Positions 39,518 to 49,346 are shown, counted from the first letter of the stretch. The stretch: 64,000 nucleotides of DNA from Cellulomonas palmilytica (GCF_021590045.1 NZ_CP062221.1:3348001-3412000), one strand, 5' to 3'. The notes: generated from the letters alone by a model not told the origin. Made by a program: numbers and translations.

Positions 39518-42117
39518 TGACCACGCTCGACGTCCCCGCGCTCTCCCTCGTCGTGCTCGTCGGCGCGTCCGGGTCGGGCAAGTCGACGTTCGCCGCGCGG
39601 CACTTCGGGCCGTTCGAGACGCTCTCGTCGGACTGGTGCCGCGGCGTGGTCTCGAACGACCCGGACGACCAGTCCGCGACGGCCGCCGCGTTCGACCTCC
39701 TGCACCACGCGGCAGGTCTGCGGCTGCGCGCCGGCCTGCTCACGGTGGTCGACGCGACGAACGTCCAGCCGCACGCGCGTCGCTCGCTCGTCGAGCTGGC
39801 CCGAGCGCACGACGTGCTGCCCGTCGCGATCGTCCTCGACCCCCCGCACGAGGTGTGCGTTGAGCGCAACGCGGCCCGCACGGACCGGTCGGTCCCGGAG
39901 CGAGTCGTCACGCGCCACCGGGACCAGCTCCGGCGTTCGCTGCGCGGCCTGAGCCGCGAGGGCTTCCGCACCGTGCACGTGCTGCGCGGGGTCGAGGAGA
40001 TCGACGCCGCGACGGTCGTGCGCTGCCCGCTGCGCAGCGACCGCCGGGGTGAGACGGGTCCGTTCGACGTGATCGGCGACGTGCACGGCTGCCGCAGCGA
40101 GCTCGAGACGCTGCTCGGCCGGCTCGGCTACCGGCTCGTCCTGGACGACCGGGCGCGACCGGTGGACGCGGTGCACCCCGAGGGGCGGCGCGCGCTGTTC
40201 CTCGGGGACCTGGTGGACCGCGGCCCGGACTCCGCGGGCGTGCTGCGCCTCGTCATGGGCATGGTCGCGGCGGGGCACGCCCTGGCCGTGCCGGGCAACC
40301 ACGAGGCCAAGCTCGTGCGCGCGCTCGACGGGCGCCCGGTGCAGACCGCGCACGGGCTGGCCGGCACGCTCGCGCAGCTCACGGCCGAGCCGGAGGAGTT
40401 CCGCCGCCAGGTGCGGGACTTCTGCGACGGGCTCGTCGCGCACCTCGTGCTCGACGAGGGCCGGCTCGTCGTCGCGCACGCAGGTCTCAAGGAGGAGCTC
40501 CACAACCGGGCGTCGGGCCGGGTGCGCGCGTTCGCGCTGTACGGCGACACGACCGGCGAGAGCGACGAGTACGGGCTGCCGGTCCGCCTGCCCTGGGCGC
40601 AGGACTACCGCGGCACCGCGACGGTGCTGTACGGCCACACCCCGACGGCCGACGCGGTCTGGGTGAACAACACGATGTGCCTCGACACGGGTTGCGTGTT
40701 CGGGGGCCGGCTCAGCGCGCTGCGCTACCCGGAGAAGGAGGTCGTCCAGGTACCGGCCGAACAGGTGTGGTGCGAGCCGGCGCGTCCGTTCCTCGTGGCC
40801 GGCCCGGCTGCGGAGGCGACCCGCGACCCCGACGTGCTGGACGTGTCCGACGTCCTCGGCAGGCGTGTCGTCGAGACCGCTCTCGCCGGTCGCGTGACCG
40901 TCGGCGAGGAGAACGCCGCCGCGGCGTTCGAGGTGATGAGCCGGTTCGCCGTCGACCCGCGCCACCTGCTGTACCTGCCGCCGACGATGTCGCCCTGCGC
41001 GACCGCGCCCGAGGGCAGCGACCTCCTCGAGCACCCCGCGCAGGCGTTCGCGCAGTACGCGTCCGACGGCGTCGACCGCGTGGTGTGCGAGGAGAAGCAC
41101 ATGGGCTCGCGCGCGGTGGTGCTCGTGTGCCGGACGGCCGAGGCGGCGGGCGGTCGGTTCCGCCTGCCCTCCGGCCGCACGGGCGTCGTGCACACGCGCA
41201 CGGGGCGCCCGTTCTTCGACGACGGCCGCACCGAGGAGCTGCTCGACGTCGTCCGCAGCGCGGCCGACGAGGCCGGCGTCTGGGCATCGCTGGGCACCCT
41301 GCTCCCCGGCGACGACCCGGGGCCCGCCGACTGGCTCCTGCTCGACGCCGAGCTCCTCCCCTGGTCGCTCAAGGCGGGCGACCTGCTGCGTGAGCAGTAC
41401 GCCGCGGTCGGGGCGGCCGCGCGCGCCTCGACGCGTGCCACGGTCGAGGCCCTGACCGCGGCCGCCGCGCGCGGGCTCGACGTGTCCGAGCTGCTGGCAC
41501 GCACCGCACGGCGCGCTGCTGACGCGGACGCGTTCACCGCCGCGTACCGCCCGTACGTCTGGGAGACCGACGGCCTGCGCGGCGTGCGCCTCGCACCGTT
41601 CCAGGTGCTGGCCGCGGGCCGCACCGCGGGCGGCGCGACGTTCGAGCAGCGCGACCACCTGTGGCACCTCGGCGTCGCGGACGCGCTCGTCGCGGCGGAC
41701 GCTCGCGACGTGCTGCTGACCACGCGCCGGCTCGTCGTCGACCCCGCGGACCCCGACGGCGTCGCGGCCGGGACGCGGTGGTGGACGGAGCTGACCGCGG
41801 CGGGCGGCGAGGGCATGGTCGTCAAGCCGCTCGCCAACCTCGTACGCGGCAGGCGGGGCGTGGTGCAGCCGGGCATCAAGGTGCGTGGCCGCGAGTACCT
41901 GCGGATCATCTACGGCCCGGAGTACCCGGCGCCCGCGAACCTCGAGCGGCTGCGGTCGCGCAACCTGGGCCGCAAGCGTGCGCTCGCGCTGCGCGAGTAC
42001 GCGCTCGGCGTCGAGGCGCTGCACCGCGTCGTCGCCGACGAGCCGCTGTGGCGCGTGCACGAGGCGGTCTTCGCGGTCCTCGCCCTGGAGTCGGAGCCGG
42101 TCGACCCGCGGTTGTGA
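39517..42117 (+). CDS. pnkp: polynucleotide kinase-phosphatase-ligase Pnkp
   Basis: An 866-residue three-domain RNA-repair enzyme. The N-terminal 5'-kinase has the P-loop GASGSGKST (residues 16-24, Lys22). The middle metallophosphatase has FDVIGDVHGC (Asp187, His190), FLGDLVDRGPDS and PGNHE (about 228-263), which removes 2',3'-cyclic phosphates. The C-terminal adenylyltransferase/ligase has CEEKHMGSRAV with the nucleotidyl-acceptor Lys527 and a late VVKP motif. The ATG overlaps the Hen1 stop by one base. With Hen1 it forms the complete bacterial Pnkp/Hen1 heterotetramer that repairs ribotoxin-cleaved tRNA. Confidence 0.96.
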   Translation: MTTLDVPALSLVVLVGASGSGKSTFAARHFGPFETLSSDWCRGVVSNDPDDQSATAAAFDLLHHAAGLRLRAGLLTVVDATNVQPHARRSLVELARAHDVLPVAIVLDPPHEVCVERNAARTDRSVPERVVTRHRDQLRRSLRGLSREGFRTVHVLRGVEEIDAATVVRCPLRSDRRGETGPFDVIGDVHGCRSELETLLGRLGYRLVLDDRARPVDAVHPEGRRALFLGDLVDRGPDSAGVLRLVMGMVAAGHALAVPGNHEAKLVRALDGRPVQTAHGLAGTLAQLTAEPEEFRRQVRDFCDGLVAHLVLDEGRLVVAHAGLKEELHNRASGRVRAFALYGDTTGESDEYGLPVRLPWAQDYRGTATVLYGHTPTADAVWVNNTMCLDTGCVFGGRLSALRYPEKEVVQVPAEQVWCEPARPFLVAGPAAEATRDPDVLDVSDVLGRRVVETALAGRVTVGEENAAAAFEVMSRFAVDPRHLLYLPPTMSPCATAPEGSDLLEHPAQAFAQYASDGVDRVVCEEKHMGSRAVVLVCRTAEAAGGRFRLPSGRTGVVHTRTGRPFFDDGRTEELLDVVRSAADEAGVWASLGTLLPGDDPGPADWLLLDAELLPWSLKAGDLLREQYAAVGAAARASTRATVEALTAAAARGLDVSELLARTARRAADADAFTAAYRPYVWETDGLRGVRLAPFQVLAAGRTAGGATFEQRDHLWHLGVADALVAADARDVLLTTRRLVVDPADPDGVAAGTRWWTELTAAGGEGMVVKPLANLVRGRRGVVQPGIKVRGREYLRIIYGPEYPAPANLERLRSRNLGRKRALALREYALGVEALHRVVADEPLWRVHEAVFAVLALESEPVDPRL

Positions 42118-42168
42118 CGGTCCGCCCCGAGCCGGGCGGTCGTGCGTTCGCAGGTCAGGAGGCGCAGG

Positions 42169-43170
42169 TCAGGAGGGTGCCGGGCCGGAGGACTCGCGGA
42201 CGACGAGGTGGGTGGGCAGCTCGACGGGGGCCCCGACACGCGGGTGGACCGGGTCGAGCGACGCGAGCAGGAGCTCAGCGGCGTGGTGGCCGGCCTTCTC
42301 GAGCGGGGCGCGGACGGTGGTGAGCGAGGGGCGCACGAGGTCGGCGCCGAACACGTCGTCGCAGCCGATGACGCTCACCTCGTCGGGCACGCGCACGCCG
42401 CGGTCCTCGAGGCGCTCGAGCACGCCGAACGCGAGCAGGTCGTTGAACGCGAGCACGGCGGTGGCACCGGACCGGACGACGGCGTCGGCGGCCGCGGGTC
42501 CGGCCTCGCGCTGGGGGGCGTAGGGGCCGAGCGCGACGAGCTCGACGCCGAGCCGCCCGGCGGTGTCGGTGAGCGCGGCGCGGCGCCGCCCGTCGGACCA
42601 GGAGGTGCGCGGGCCGCCCGCGTACGCGACGCGCCGGTGGCCGAGCGACGCGAGGTGCTCGAGCGCCTGCACGGCACCGCCGGGGGTGTCGATGACGACG
42701 CTCGGGCTGTCCAGCGCGGGGAACGTGCGGTTGAGCGTGACGAGCGGGACGTCGGCCGACCAGCGGACGAGGCTGTCGTCGTCGAGACGCGAGGCGGCGA
42801 GGATGACGCCGTCGACGGACCGGCGCAGCGAGCGCAGCGCGCGCTCCTCGGCCTCGACGGACTCCTCGGTATCGACGAGCACGTGGGCATAGCCGCCCTC
42901 GCGCAGGCGCGACTGGGTGCCGCGGATGACCCCGAAGAAGAACGGGTTGGTGATGTCGGGGACGACGAGCGCGACGGTCCAGGTGCGCCCGGAGCTGAGC
43001 GCGCGTCCGGCGGCGGACGCGGAGTAGCCGAGCTCGCGCGCGGCGTCGAGGACGCGCTGGGCGGTCGCCTCGCTGACGCGGCCGGGCTTGGTGAGCGCGC
43101 GTGACGCGGTCGACACGGCCACGCCGCTGCGCTCGGCCACGTCGCGGAGCGTCGCTGCTCGTTCTGCCAC
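42169..43170 (-). CDS. LacI-family regulator of uronate genes
   Basis: A 333-residue LacI-type repressor. The helix-turn-helix (ATLRDVAERSGVAVSTASRAL, residues 6-26) and hinge (AAGRALSSGRTWTVALVVPDITNPFF) are clear; the effector domain has the usual VDGVILAAS, SVIGCDD and PSLTTVRAP segments. It is divergent from manD, and the sequence between them plus the regions before uxaC and the ABC permease carry similar operators, so it probably represses the whole glucuronate locus. GGAGG lies eight bases before the GTG. Confidence 0.93.
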   Translation of the reverse strand: MAERAATLRDVAERSGVAVSTASRALTKPGRVSEATAQRVLDAARELGYSASAAGRALSSGRTWTVALVVPDITNPFFFGVIRGTQSRLREGGYAHVLVDTEESVEAEERALRSLRRSVDGVILAASRLDDDSLVRWSADVPLVTLNRTFPALDSPSVVIDTPGGAVQALEHLASLGHRRVAYAGGPRTSWSDGRRRAALTDTAGRLGVELVALGPYAPQREAGPAAADAVVRSGATAVLAFNDLLAFGVLERLEDRGVRVPDEVSVIGCDDVFGADLVRPSLTTVRAPLEKAGHHAAELLLASLDPVHPRVGAPVELPTHLVVRESSGPAPS

Positions 43171-43248
43171 CTCGGGTGCCTCCGGACTGCGGGGACGGGG
43201 GTCTGCCGCGGCTCATCCTCGCAGCCGTCCGCCCGCCTGGGCAACTGT

Positions 43249-43264
43249 GCGCAAACGATTGCCA
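43249..43264. promoter_or_regulatory. LacI operator upstream of manD
   Basis: GCGCAAACGATTGCCA differs at one position from the site before uxaC. It overlaps the -35 element of the manD promoter and lies 78 bases from the LacI start, so bound repressor would block manD and may autoregulate lacI. Confidence 0.75.
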
Positions 43265-43288
43265 AAGGGTGAAAGGGCTGGTTATGGT
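43259..43288 (+). promoter_or_regulatory. manD promoter
   Basis: TTGCCA (43259-43264) and TATGGT (43283-43288) separated by 18 bases; the -35 forms part of the LacI operator. The start codon is 53 bases further on, with GGAG before the GTG. Confidence 0.6.
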
Positions 43289-43341
43289 CGCGGGGTCACA
43301 CACGTGCGGCACCGGCGCCGCCGACCGAGGAGAGCCCCGAC

Positions 43342-44625
43342 GTGAGCACGACCCCGCTCGCCGAGCCCATCGCCTGCCCCGAGCCCGCCGAGCGCGACGC
43401 GATCGCGCGCGCCGAGGTGCTCGTGACGAGCCCGGACCGCAACTTCGTCACGCTGCGCCTCACGACGGGCGACGGGGTCGTCGGCCTCGGCGACGCGACC
43501 CTCAACGGCCGCGAGCTCGCCGTCGCGAGCTACCTCGGCGACCACGTCGTCCCGCTCCTGCTGGGCCGGGACGCCCAGCGCATCGAGGACACGTGGCAGT
43601 TCCTCTACCGCTCGGCGTACTGGCGCCGCGGGCCGGTGACGATGGCGGCCATCGCAGCGGTCGACACCGCGCTGTGGGACATCAAGGCGCGCCGCGCCGG
43701 CATGCCGCTGTACCAGCTGCTGGGCGGGGCGAGCCGCGGCGGCCTGCTCGCGTACGGCCACGCGTCGGGCCACGACGTGCCCGCGCTCCTGGACTCGGTG
43801 CGCCGCCATCTCGACGAGGGCTTCCGCGCCATCCGCGTGCAGACGTCCGTGCCGGGTGTGCGCACGGTGTACGGCGTCGCGAGCCAGCCGACGACGAGCG
43901 GCACGCGCTACGACTACGAGCCCGCGCAGCGCGCGATCGTCCCCGCCGAGGAGGACTGGGACACGCGCGCCTACCTGCGTCACATCCCGGGCGTGTTCGA
44001 GGCGGTCCGCAACGAGTTCGGCCCGGCGCTGCCGCTGCTGCACGACGGCCACCACCGCATGCGTCCGATCGAGGCCGCGCGGCTCGGCAAGGCGCTCGAG
44101 CCGTACGACCTGTTCTGGCTCGAGGACTGCACGCCCGCCGAGAACCAGGAGGCGCTGCGCCTCGTCCGGCAGCACACCACCACGCCGCTCGCGATCGGCG
44201 AGGTCTTCAACACGGTCTGGGACTACCAGATGCTCCTGCGCGAGCAGCTCATCGACTACGTGCGCGGCTCCGTGACCCACACCGGCGGCGTCACAGCGCT
44301 GCGCAAGATCGCCGACCAGGCCGCGACCTACCAGATCCGCACCGGGTTCCACGGGCCCACGGACATCTCCCCCGTCGGTATGGCCGCAGCCCTGCACCTG
44401 GGCCTGGCGATCCACAACTTCGGCATCCAGGAGCTCATGCCGCACTCCGCGCGCACACGCGAGGTGTTCCGCACGTCGTACACGTTCACGGGCGGCTACC
44501 TGCACCCGGGCGACGAGCCGGGGCTCGGCGTCGGGTACGACGACGAGGCCGCCGCCGCCCACCCGTACGAGCCGGCCTACCTGCCGTTCACGCGCCTGCA
44601 CGACGGCACGATCCACGACTGGTGA
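43342..44625 (+). CDS. manD: D-mannonate dehydratase (enolase superfamily, ManD/RspA)
   Basis: A 427-residue enolase-superfamily enzyme expected to dehydrate D-mannonate to 2-keto-3-deoxygluconate. The family's Tyr/Arg lid loop [15 protein letters not shown] is near the N-terminus; [22 protein letters not shown] is the capping/barrel start. Metal ligands are in [18 protein letters not shown] and AIGEVF, and the barrel ends with [20 protein letters not shown]. ManD family members vary from efficient to promiscuous, so gluconate activity is possible. The divergent LacI gene controls it. The GTG start has a GGAG site upstream. GH67 follows with overlapping signals. Confidence 0.9.
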   Translation: MSTTPLAEPIACPEPAERDAIARAEVLVTSPDRNFVTLRLTTGDGVVGLGDATLNGRELAVASYLGDHVVPLLLGRDAQRIEDTWQFLYRSAYWRRGPVTMAAIAAVDTALWDIKARRAGMPLYQLLGGASRGGLLAYGHASGHDVPALLDSVRRHLDEGFRAIRVQTSVPGVRTVYGVASQPTTSGTRYDYEPAQRAIVPAEEDWDTRAYLRHIPGVFEAVRNEFGPALPLLHDGHHRMRPIEAARLGKALEPYDLFWLEDCTPAENQEALRLVRQHTTTPLAIGEVFNTVWDYQMLLREQLIDYVRGSVTHTGGVTALRKIADQAATYQIRTGFHGPTDISPVGMAAALHLGLAIHNFGIQELMPHSARTREVFRTSYTFTGGYLHPGDEPGLGVGYDDEAAAAHPYEPAYLPFTRLHDGTIHDW

Positions 44626-44627
44626 CC

Positions 44628-46727
44628 ATGACGACGACGAGCGGCTCGACCGGCACGGCGACCTCCACCTGGCACGCCGCCTGGCTGCCCGACGAGGTGC
44701 TGCGCCCACCCGGGCGGCGTCGCGTGCGCCTGCTGGCGACGGGCGACGACCCGGTCCTGTCCACCCTGCGCGACGAGGTCGCGCGGGCCACCCGTCTCCA
44801 CGGCGGCGCCGTGGTCGACGACGAGCGCACCCACCTGGTCCTCGCGCTCGCGTCCGAGGCGCGCGTCCTGCCTGCGTGGCGCACCGCGGCAGGACGCGCG
44901 CTGGACCTGGCCCGACGACCCGGGCTCGACGGCGAGCTCGGGCGCCAGGGGTTCGTCGTGGCGCGGGTCGACGACTCGCTCGTCGTCGTCGCGGCGACTC
45001 CCGTCGGTCTGCTGGCGGGCTGGCACCACCTGCTGCGCAGCGGCGAGCAGGTGTTCGACGGGGCTTCCGGGCTCGTCGAGCACCTGCCCGCCGTCGCGGT
45101 CCGCAAGCTCGACCACTGGGACAACCTCGCCGCGGACTCCCCCATGGGCCCGGTCGAGCGCGGCTACGCGGGCGCCTCCCTGTGGTTCGCCGACGGCCGC
45201 GTGCGCGACGACCTCACCCGCGTGGCCGACTACGCGCGCCTGCTCGCGCACGTCGGCGTCAACGCGGTGTGCCTGAACAACGTCAACGTGCACGAGCGCG
45301 AGTCGGCGCTGCTGACCACGGGGCTGGACCAGGTCGCGCGGCTCGCCTCGGTGTTCCGTGCGCAGGGCGTCCGCACGTACCTCGCGGTGGACTTCGCGGC
45401 GCCCCTCACGTCGGGGGCGCTGACGACGAGCGACCCCCTCGACGACGACGTGCGCGCCTGGTGGCGGCGCGCCACCGCCGCGGTCTACGCCGCCGTCCCG
45501 GACTTCGGCGGCTTCGTCGTGAAGGCGGACTCCGAGGGCCGGCCCGGGCCGTTCGCGTACGGCCGCACGCACGCCGACGGGGCGAACCTCCTGGCCCGCG
45601 CCCTCGCGCCCCACGGCGGCACGGTGTTCTGGCGCGCGTTCGTCTACGACCACCGCCAGGACTGGCGCGACCGGTCCACCGACCGGGCCCGCGCGGCGTA
45701 CGACCACTTCACGCCGCTCGACGGCGAGTTCGACGCGAACGTCGTCGTGCAGGTCAAGCTCGGCCCGATCGACTTCCAGGTGCGCGAGCCGGTGTCCCCG
45801 CTGCTGGCCGCGATGCCCCGCACGCGCCTGGCGATGGAGCTCCAGGTCACCCAGGAGTACACGGGCCAGCAGCAGCACGCGTGCTACCTCGCCCCGCTGT
45901 GGCGCGAGGCGCTCGACTTCCGCCCGTGGGGCCCGCTCGACCTCGCGGAGCCGGGCCGCACCGTCGCGGACGTCCTGCGGGGCGCTGACGACCTGCCCGG
46001 AGCGCTGACCGCGGTGTCCAACGTCGGCGACGACCCGTTCTGGACCGGCCACCCCCTCGCGCAGGCCAACCTCTACGCGTACGGCCGCCTCGCGTGGGAC
46101 CCGACCCTCGACCCGTCGGCGCTGCTCGACGAGTGGCTCGGCCTCACGTTCCCCGGCGCCGACGAGCGCGTGGCCGCGACCGTGCACGCGGTCCTCGACG
46201 ACTCGTGGCACGTGTACGAGAGCTACACCGCGCCGCTCGGCGTGGGTTTCATGGTGAAGCCGGGCCACCACTACGGCCCCGACGTCGACGGGTACGAGTA
46301 CACCCCGTGGGGCACCTACCACTTCGCCGACCGCGACGGCATCGGCGTCGACCGCACCCGCGCTACCGGCACGGGCTTCACCGGCCAGTACCCCGCGCCA
46401 TGGCGCGACGTGTACGAGTCCCCCGACACCTGCCCCGACGCGCTCCTGCTGTTCTTCCACCACGTGCCGTACACGCACGTCCTGCACTCCGGCTCGACGG
46501 TCGTCCAGCACGTGTACGACACGCACGTCGCGGGCGCCGAGGCGACCGAGCGCATGCGCGAGGCGTGGCGCTCGGTGCGCGGCCTGGTCCCCGACGACGT
46601 GTTCGACCGCGTGGCGTCCCGCCTCGACGAGCAGGTCCGCTCGGCCGCCGAGTGGCGCGACCAGGTCAACACCTACTTCCTCCGCAAGTCCGGCATCCCC
46701 GACCCCGCCGACCGCGTCATCCCCTGA
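44628..46727 (+). CDS. alpha-glucuronidase, GH67
   Basis: A 699-residue intracellular GH67 enzyme that removes (4-O-methyl)glucuronic acid from the non-reducing end of xylo-oligosaccharides. There is no signal peptide, so imported aldouronates are its substrate. The N-terminal beta domain covers about 1-150 and the barrel about 155-480. Catalytic residues expected from family members are Glu303 in VVKADSEGRPGP, Asp382 in KLGPIDFQVREP and Glu404 in AMELQVTQEY. The C-terminal helical part has KPGHHYGPDVDGYEYTPWGTYH. A GTG two codons upstream overlaps the manD stop and is an alternative start; either way the genes are coupled. Confidence 0.95.
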   Translation: MTTTSGSTGTATSTWHAAWLPDEVLRPPGRRRVRLLATGDDPVLSTLRDEVARATRLHGGAVVDDERTHLVLALASEARVLPAWRTAAGRALDLARRPGLDGELGRQGFVVARVDDSLVVVAATPVGLLAGWHHLLRSGEQVFDGASGLVEHLPAVAVRKLDHWDNLAADSPMGPVERGYAGASLWFADGRVRDDLTRVADYARLLAHVGVNAVCLNNVNVHERESALLTTGLDQVARLASVFRAQGVRTYLAVDFAAPLTSGALTTSDPLDDDVRAWWRRATAAVYAAVPDFGGFVVKADSEGRPGPFAYGRTHADGANLLARALAPHGGTVFWRAFVYDHRQDWRDRSTDRARAAYDHFTPLDGEFDANVVVQVKLGPIDFQVREPVSPLLAAMPRTRLAMELQVTQEYTGQQQHACYLAPLWREALDFRPWGPLDLAEPGRTVADVLRGADDLPGALTAVSNVGDDPFWTGHPLAQANLYAYGRLAWDPTLDPSALLDEWLGLTFPGADERVAATVHAVLDDSWHVYESYTAPLGVGFMVKPGHHYGPDVDGYEYTPWGTYHFADRDGIGVDRTRATGTGFTGQYPAPWRDVYESPDTCPDALLLFFHHVPYTHVLHSGSTVVQHVYDTHVAGAEATERMREAWRSVRGLVPDDVFDRVASRLDEQVRSAAEWRDQVNTYFLRKSGIPDPADRVIP

Positions 46728-46762
46728 CCCGGTCCCAGACCGGTCCCCCGTGCCCAGCGCGC

Positions 46763-46813
46763 ACGTTCCGGACCGAGTGCGGGCGTGCGGCGTGCGCACT
46801 CGGTCAGGAACGT
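46763..46813. terminator. bidirectional terminator between GH67 and YesL genes
   Basis: A 19-bp stem with a single mismatch (ACGTTCCGGACCGAGTGCG against its complement) and a 13-base loop fills the gap between two convergent genes, reaching the last codon of the minus-strand gene. It can end transcription from both directions. Confidence 0.88.
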
Positions 46814-47526
46814 CAGCAGTCGGCGGGGTGGGGGCTGGTGAAGCGGGTGGTGACGTCTGCGATCACCGGGGTCGCGGTGCGGGTCAGAGAGGCGATCGCG
46901 AGGGTGGCGAGGGCCAGGAGGAGGCGGTCGGTGGTGACGATCGCCAGGGTCGCGCCCAGGACGACGAGCGTGAGGTTGCCGAGCGCCGCGACGGGCCGCG
47001 CGGCGAGGTAGTACGCCGCGAGGCGCACCACGTCGCGGGTGCGGAACGCGAACAGCGCCGAGAGCACGAGCGCGTTGCCGGCCCACACGAGCAGCGCGAC
47101 GGCCACGACGAGCGACGCGATCGCCCACACCTGCCCGACGACGGCGCCGGCGTGCAGGACGTTCACGGCCAGGAGCGCGAGCACGACGAGCGTCGGCACC
47201 CACCACGCGAGCACGTCGCGCCACGACAGGCGGTAGCCGCGCCAGAACCGCGACGCGGGTGCGAGGTCGCGCTGGTCGGGGGTCGCGACGAGGTAGGCGC
47301 GCCACGCGTACGTCGCGGCGCCCAGCGCCGGGCCGAGCGGGACGAGGCACAGCGCGGCGAGCGGCACGTCGGAGACCGAGCGGTCGAGGAGGAACAGCGC
47401 CAGCAGCCCGGGCAGGGACGTGAGCAGGATCAGCAGCTCGATCACCAACGCCCAGTACACCGTCGCCGACCATCGCGACAGCGGCCCGCGACCGATCTCG
47501 GAGGCCGGAGCGCTGCGGTCCGTCAC
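46813..47526 (-). CDS. YesL/DUF624-like membrane protein
   Basis: A 237-residue protein with about five or six membrane helices, resembling the DUF624/YesL family. Features are LSRWSATVYWALVIELLILLTSLPGLLAL at the N-terminus and a WRGYRLSWRDVLAWW loop. YesL-like genes are commonly found beside LplA/LplB/YtcP-type oligosaccharide importers, as here, but their role is unknown. The GTG used has GGAGGG nine bases upstream; another GTG two codons before it is too close to that site. It is the last gene of the importer operon. Confidence 0.8.
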   Translation of the reverse strand: MTDRSAPASEIGRGPLSRWSATVYWALVIELLILLTSLPGLLALFLLDRSVSDVPLAALCLVPLGPALGAATYAWRAYLVATPDQRDLAPASRFWRGYRLSWRDVLAWWVPTLVVLALLAVNVLHAGAVVGQVWAIASLVVAVALLVWAGNALVLSALFAFRTRDVVRLAAYYLAARPVAALGNLTLVVLGATLAIVTTDRLLLALATLAIASLTRTATPVIADVTTRFTSPHPADC

Positions 47527-47551
47527 GGTCACGGTCCCTCCCACGAGAGTG

Positions 47552-47590
47552 CCGGCGGCGGCCCGGGGCACGCACCCGGACCGCCGCCGG
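47552..47590 (-). terminator. hairpin after the solute-binding protein gene
   Basis: CCGGCGGCGG-C-CCGGG pairs with CCCGG-A-CCGCCGCCGG around a seven-base loop, just after the solute-binding protein stop and before the YesL-like gene. It should protect the mRNA 3' end and reduce read-through, giving more binding protein than YesL. Confidence 0.75.
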
Positions 47591-47596
47591 ACGTCA

Positions 47597-49279
47597 TCAG
47601 CCCTGCGCGCGCTCGAGCGCCGTGTTGAACGTGGCCACGTACTGGTCCATGTTCAGGCCCTTGAGCTCGCTGACGAACGCGTCCCACTCGGACATGGGCC
47701 GCTTGCCGAGGATGAACGCGGCCGTGGCCTGCGTGACGGCGTCGTTGAGCGACGTCTGCCACAGGTTCACCTGCTCCTGCTCCATCTCCTCGAGCGGCGC
47801 GGCCGGCGCGAGCGGCAGCTCGGTCTTGGTCGACATCTCCTCGACGAACTGCTTGACCTCGTCGGACGACGTGGACGCGACGAGCTCGTCGGACGAGCCG
47901 TTGGTGAACATGAACACGCCGTTGCTGAACCCGAAGTCCGCGTTGAGCAGCTTCGGAGCGCCCGGGTTCAGGCCGTTCCAGTCGACGTCCTCGGCGATGG
48001 TGCGGACGTCGCCGTCCTTCGTGTACGTCGTGCCCTCGACGCCCCACTTGGCGAACTCGATGCCCTCGTCCGAGTAGTACAGCCAGTCGGCGAACTGCAG
48101 CAGCGCGAGGAAGTTCGGGTTCTCCGCCGCCTTCGCCGACAGCATGAAGCCCGGCCCGGTGCGGCTGCCCGCCGCGACGTTGTCACCCGCGGGGCCCGAC
48201 GGCACGCGCAGCAGCCGCAGGGTGGCGTCCGTGCCCGCGTCCGCGAACGACGTGCGGTACGTGGTGATCTCCTGCGTGTTCCCGGAGATCGTCAGCGACT
48301 CGCCGGACGTGAACTTCTGGATCGCGGTCTCGTCGTCCTGCGTCACCGACTCCGGGTCGAGCAGCCCGTCCGCGACGAGGCCCGCGAAGTACTCCACGAG
48401 CTGCTTGTAGCCCTCGGTCGCCGGGGCGTACTCGTAGGTGCCGGACGCCTCGTCGTACCACAGGCCGTTGCCGAAGCCCCAGCCGGCGACCGTGCCGAAG
48501 TTGGGCGCGGCGATCTGCAGCGTCGCGCCGAGCGGCACGTTGTTCGTCGTCGACCAACGGTCCGACATGGGCCACAGGTCGGGGTTCTTCTCCTTGAGCG
48601 TCGCGAGGTCCGCCTTGAAGTCGTCCCAGGTCTCGGGCGCGTCGGTGATCCCCGCGGCGTCCCACTGGTCCTGCCGCGTGACGATCGAGTACTGCGGCTG
48701 CGGCGACTCGTACAGGCCGGGGAGCATGTAGTACTTGCCGTCCACCTGACGCAGGTTCTCGATGGCCTGCTCGAGGCCCCAGTCGGCGACCTTCTTCTGG
48801 AAGTTCGGCATGTACTGCACGTAGTCGCTGATGGGCAGCAGCGCGCCGCCCGCGACGAACTGCGTCTCCTGGCCCGGGTACGTCACCGGGATCAGGTCGG
48901 GCGCGTCGCCCGCCGAGATGATGAGCGACTTCTTCGCGTCCCAGTCGGACAGCGGCGCGCTCGTGATGTCGAACGACACCTGGTTGTTCGCCGCGAGCTC
49001 GCTGAAGATCAGCCAGTCCTTCTTCAGCGGGTAGTTCGGGTGGTCGCGGTACAGCAGGGAGAACGTCACCGGCTCGGTCGCGACGAACGTCGTGCCGGCC
49101 TCGAAGTCCGGCATCGCACCGACGCTGTGCGCCTCGTCGATCGTCACACCGCTGCTCGTCGGCTGCTCGCCGCCGGTGGCCTGGGGCTCGGGGTCGTCCG
49201 ACGAGCACGCGGTGGTGAGCGTCAGCACGAGCGCGGCCGCGGACCCGAACGCGACTACGCTCTTCTTCGTCGATCTCAT
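47597..49279 (-). CDS. aldouronate-type solute-binding lipoprotein (LplA-like)
   Basis: A 560-residue solute-binding lipoprotein, the long LplA/LipO type. The signal peptide ends in the lipobox TTAC with the lipidated Cys near residue 25. Mature sequence has VTFSLLYRDHPNYPLKKDW, SAGDAPDLIPVTYPGQE, LPISDYVQYMPNF and the hinge/ligand region WLYYSDEGIEFAKWGVEG. It is expected to bind aldotetraouronic acid or a similar xylan fragment, because GH67, ManD and UxaC flank it and related importers occur with Agu67A. AGGAG precedes the ATG. The gene follows the two permeases, separated by a perfect hairpin. Confidence 0.92.
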   Translation of the reverse strand: MRSTKKSVVAFGSAAALVLTLTTACSSDDPEPQATGGEQPTSSGVTIDEAHSVGAMPDFEAGTTFVATEPVTFSLLYRDHPNYPLKKDWLIFSELAANNQVSFDITSAPLSDWDAKKSLIISAGDAPDLIPVTYPGQETQFVAGGALLPISDYVQYMPNFQKKVADWGLEQAIENLRQVDGKYYMLPGLYESPQPQYSIVTRQDQWDAAGITDAPETWDDFKADLATLKEKNPDLWPMSDRWSTTNNVPLGATLQIAAPNFGTVAGWGFGNGLWYDEASGTYEYAPATEGYKQLVEYFAGLVADGLLDPESVTQDDETAIQKFTSGESLTISGNTQEITTYRTSFADAGTDATLRLLRVPSGPAGDNVAAGSRTGPGFMLSAKAAENPNFLALLQFADWLYYSDEGIEFAKWGVEGTTYTKDGDVRTIAEDVDWNGLNPGAPKLLNADFGFSNGVFMFTNGSSDELVASTSSDEVKQFVEEMSTKTELPLAPAAPLEEMEQEQVNLWQTSLNDAVTQATAAFILGKRPMSEWDAFVSELKGLNMDQYVATFNTALERAQG

Positions 49280-49346
49280 GACCTTCTCCTTCTCCGGTGG
49301 AACTTCGTCGTCCTGCTCGGTGCTGGAAATGCGAACGGGGTCGATA

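Noticed and set aside
42122-42139. Short hairpin after pnkp as a terminator
   Set aside because: Only a six-bp stem (CCGCCC/GGGCGG) without a T-tract; such stems are frequent by chance at this GC content.
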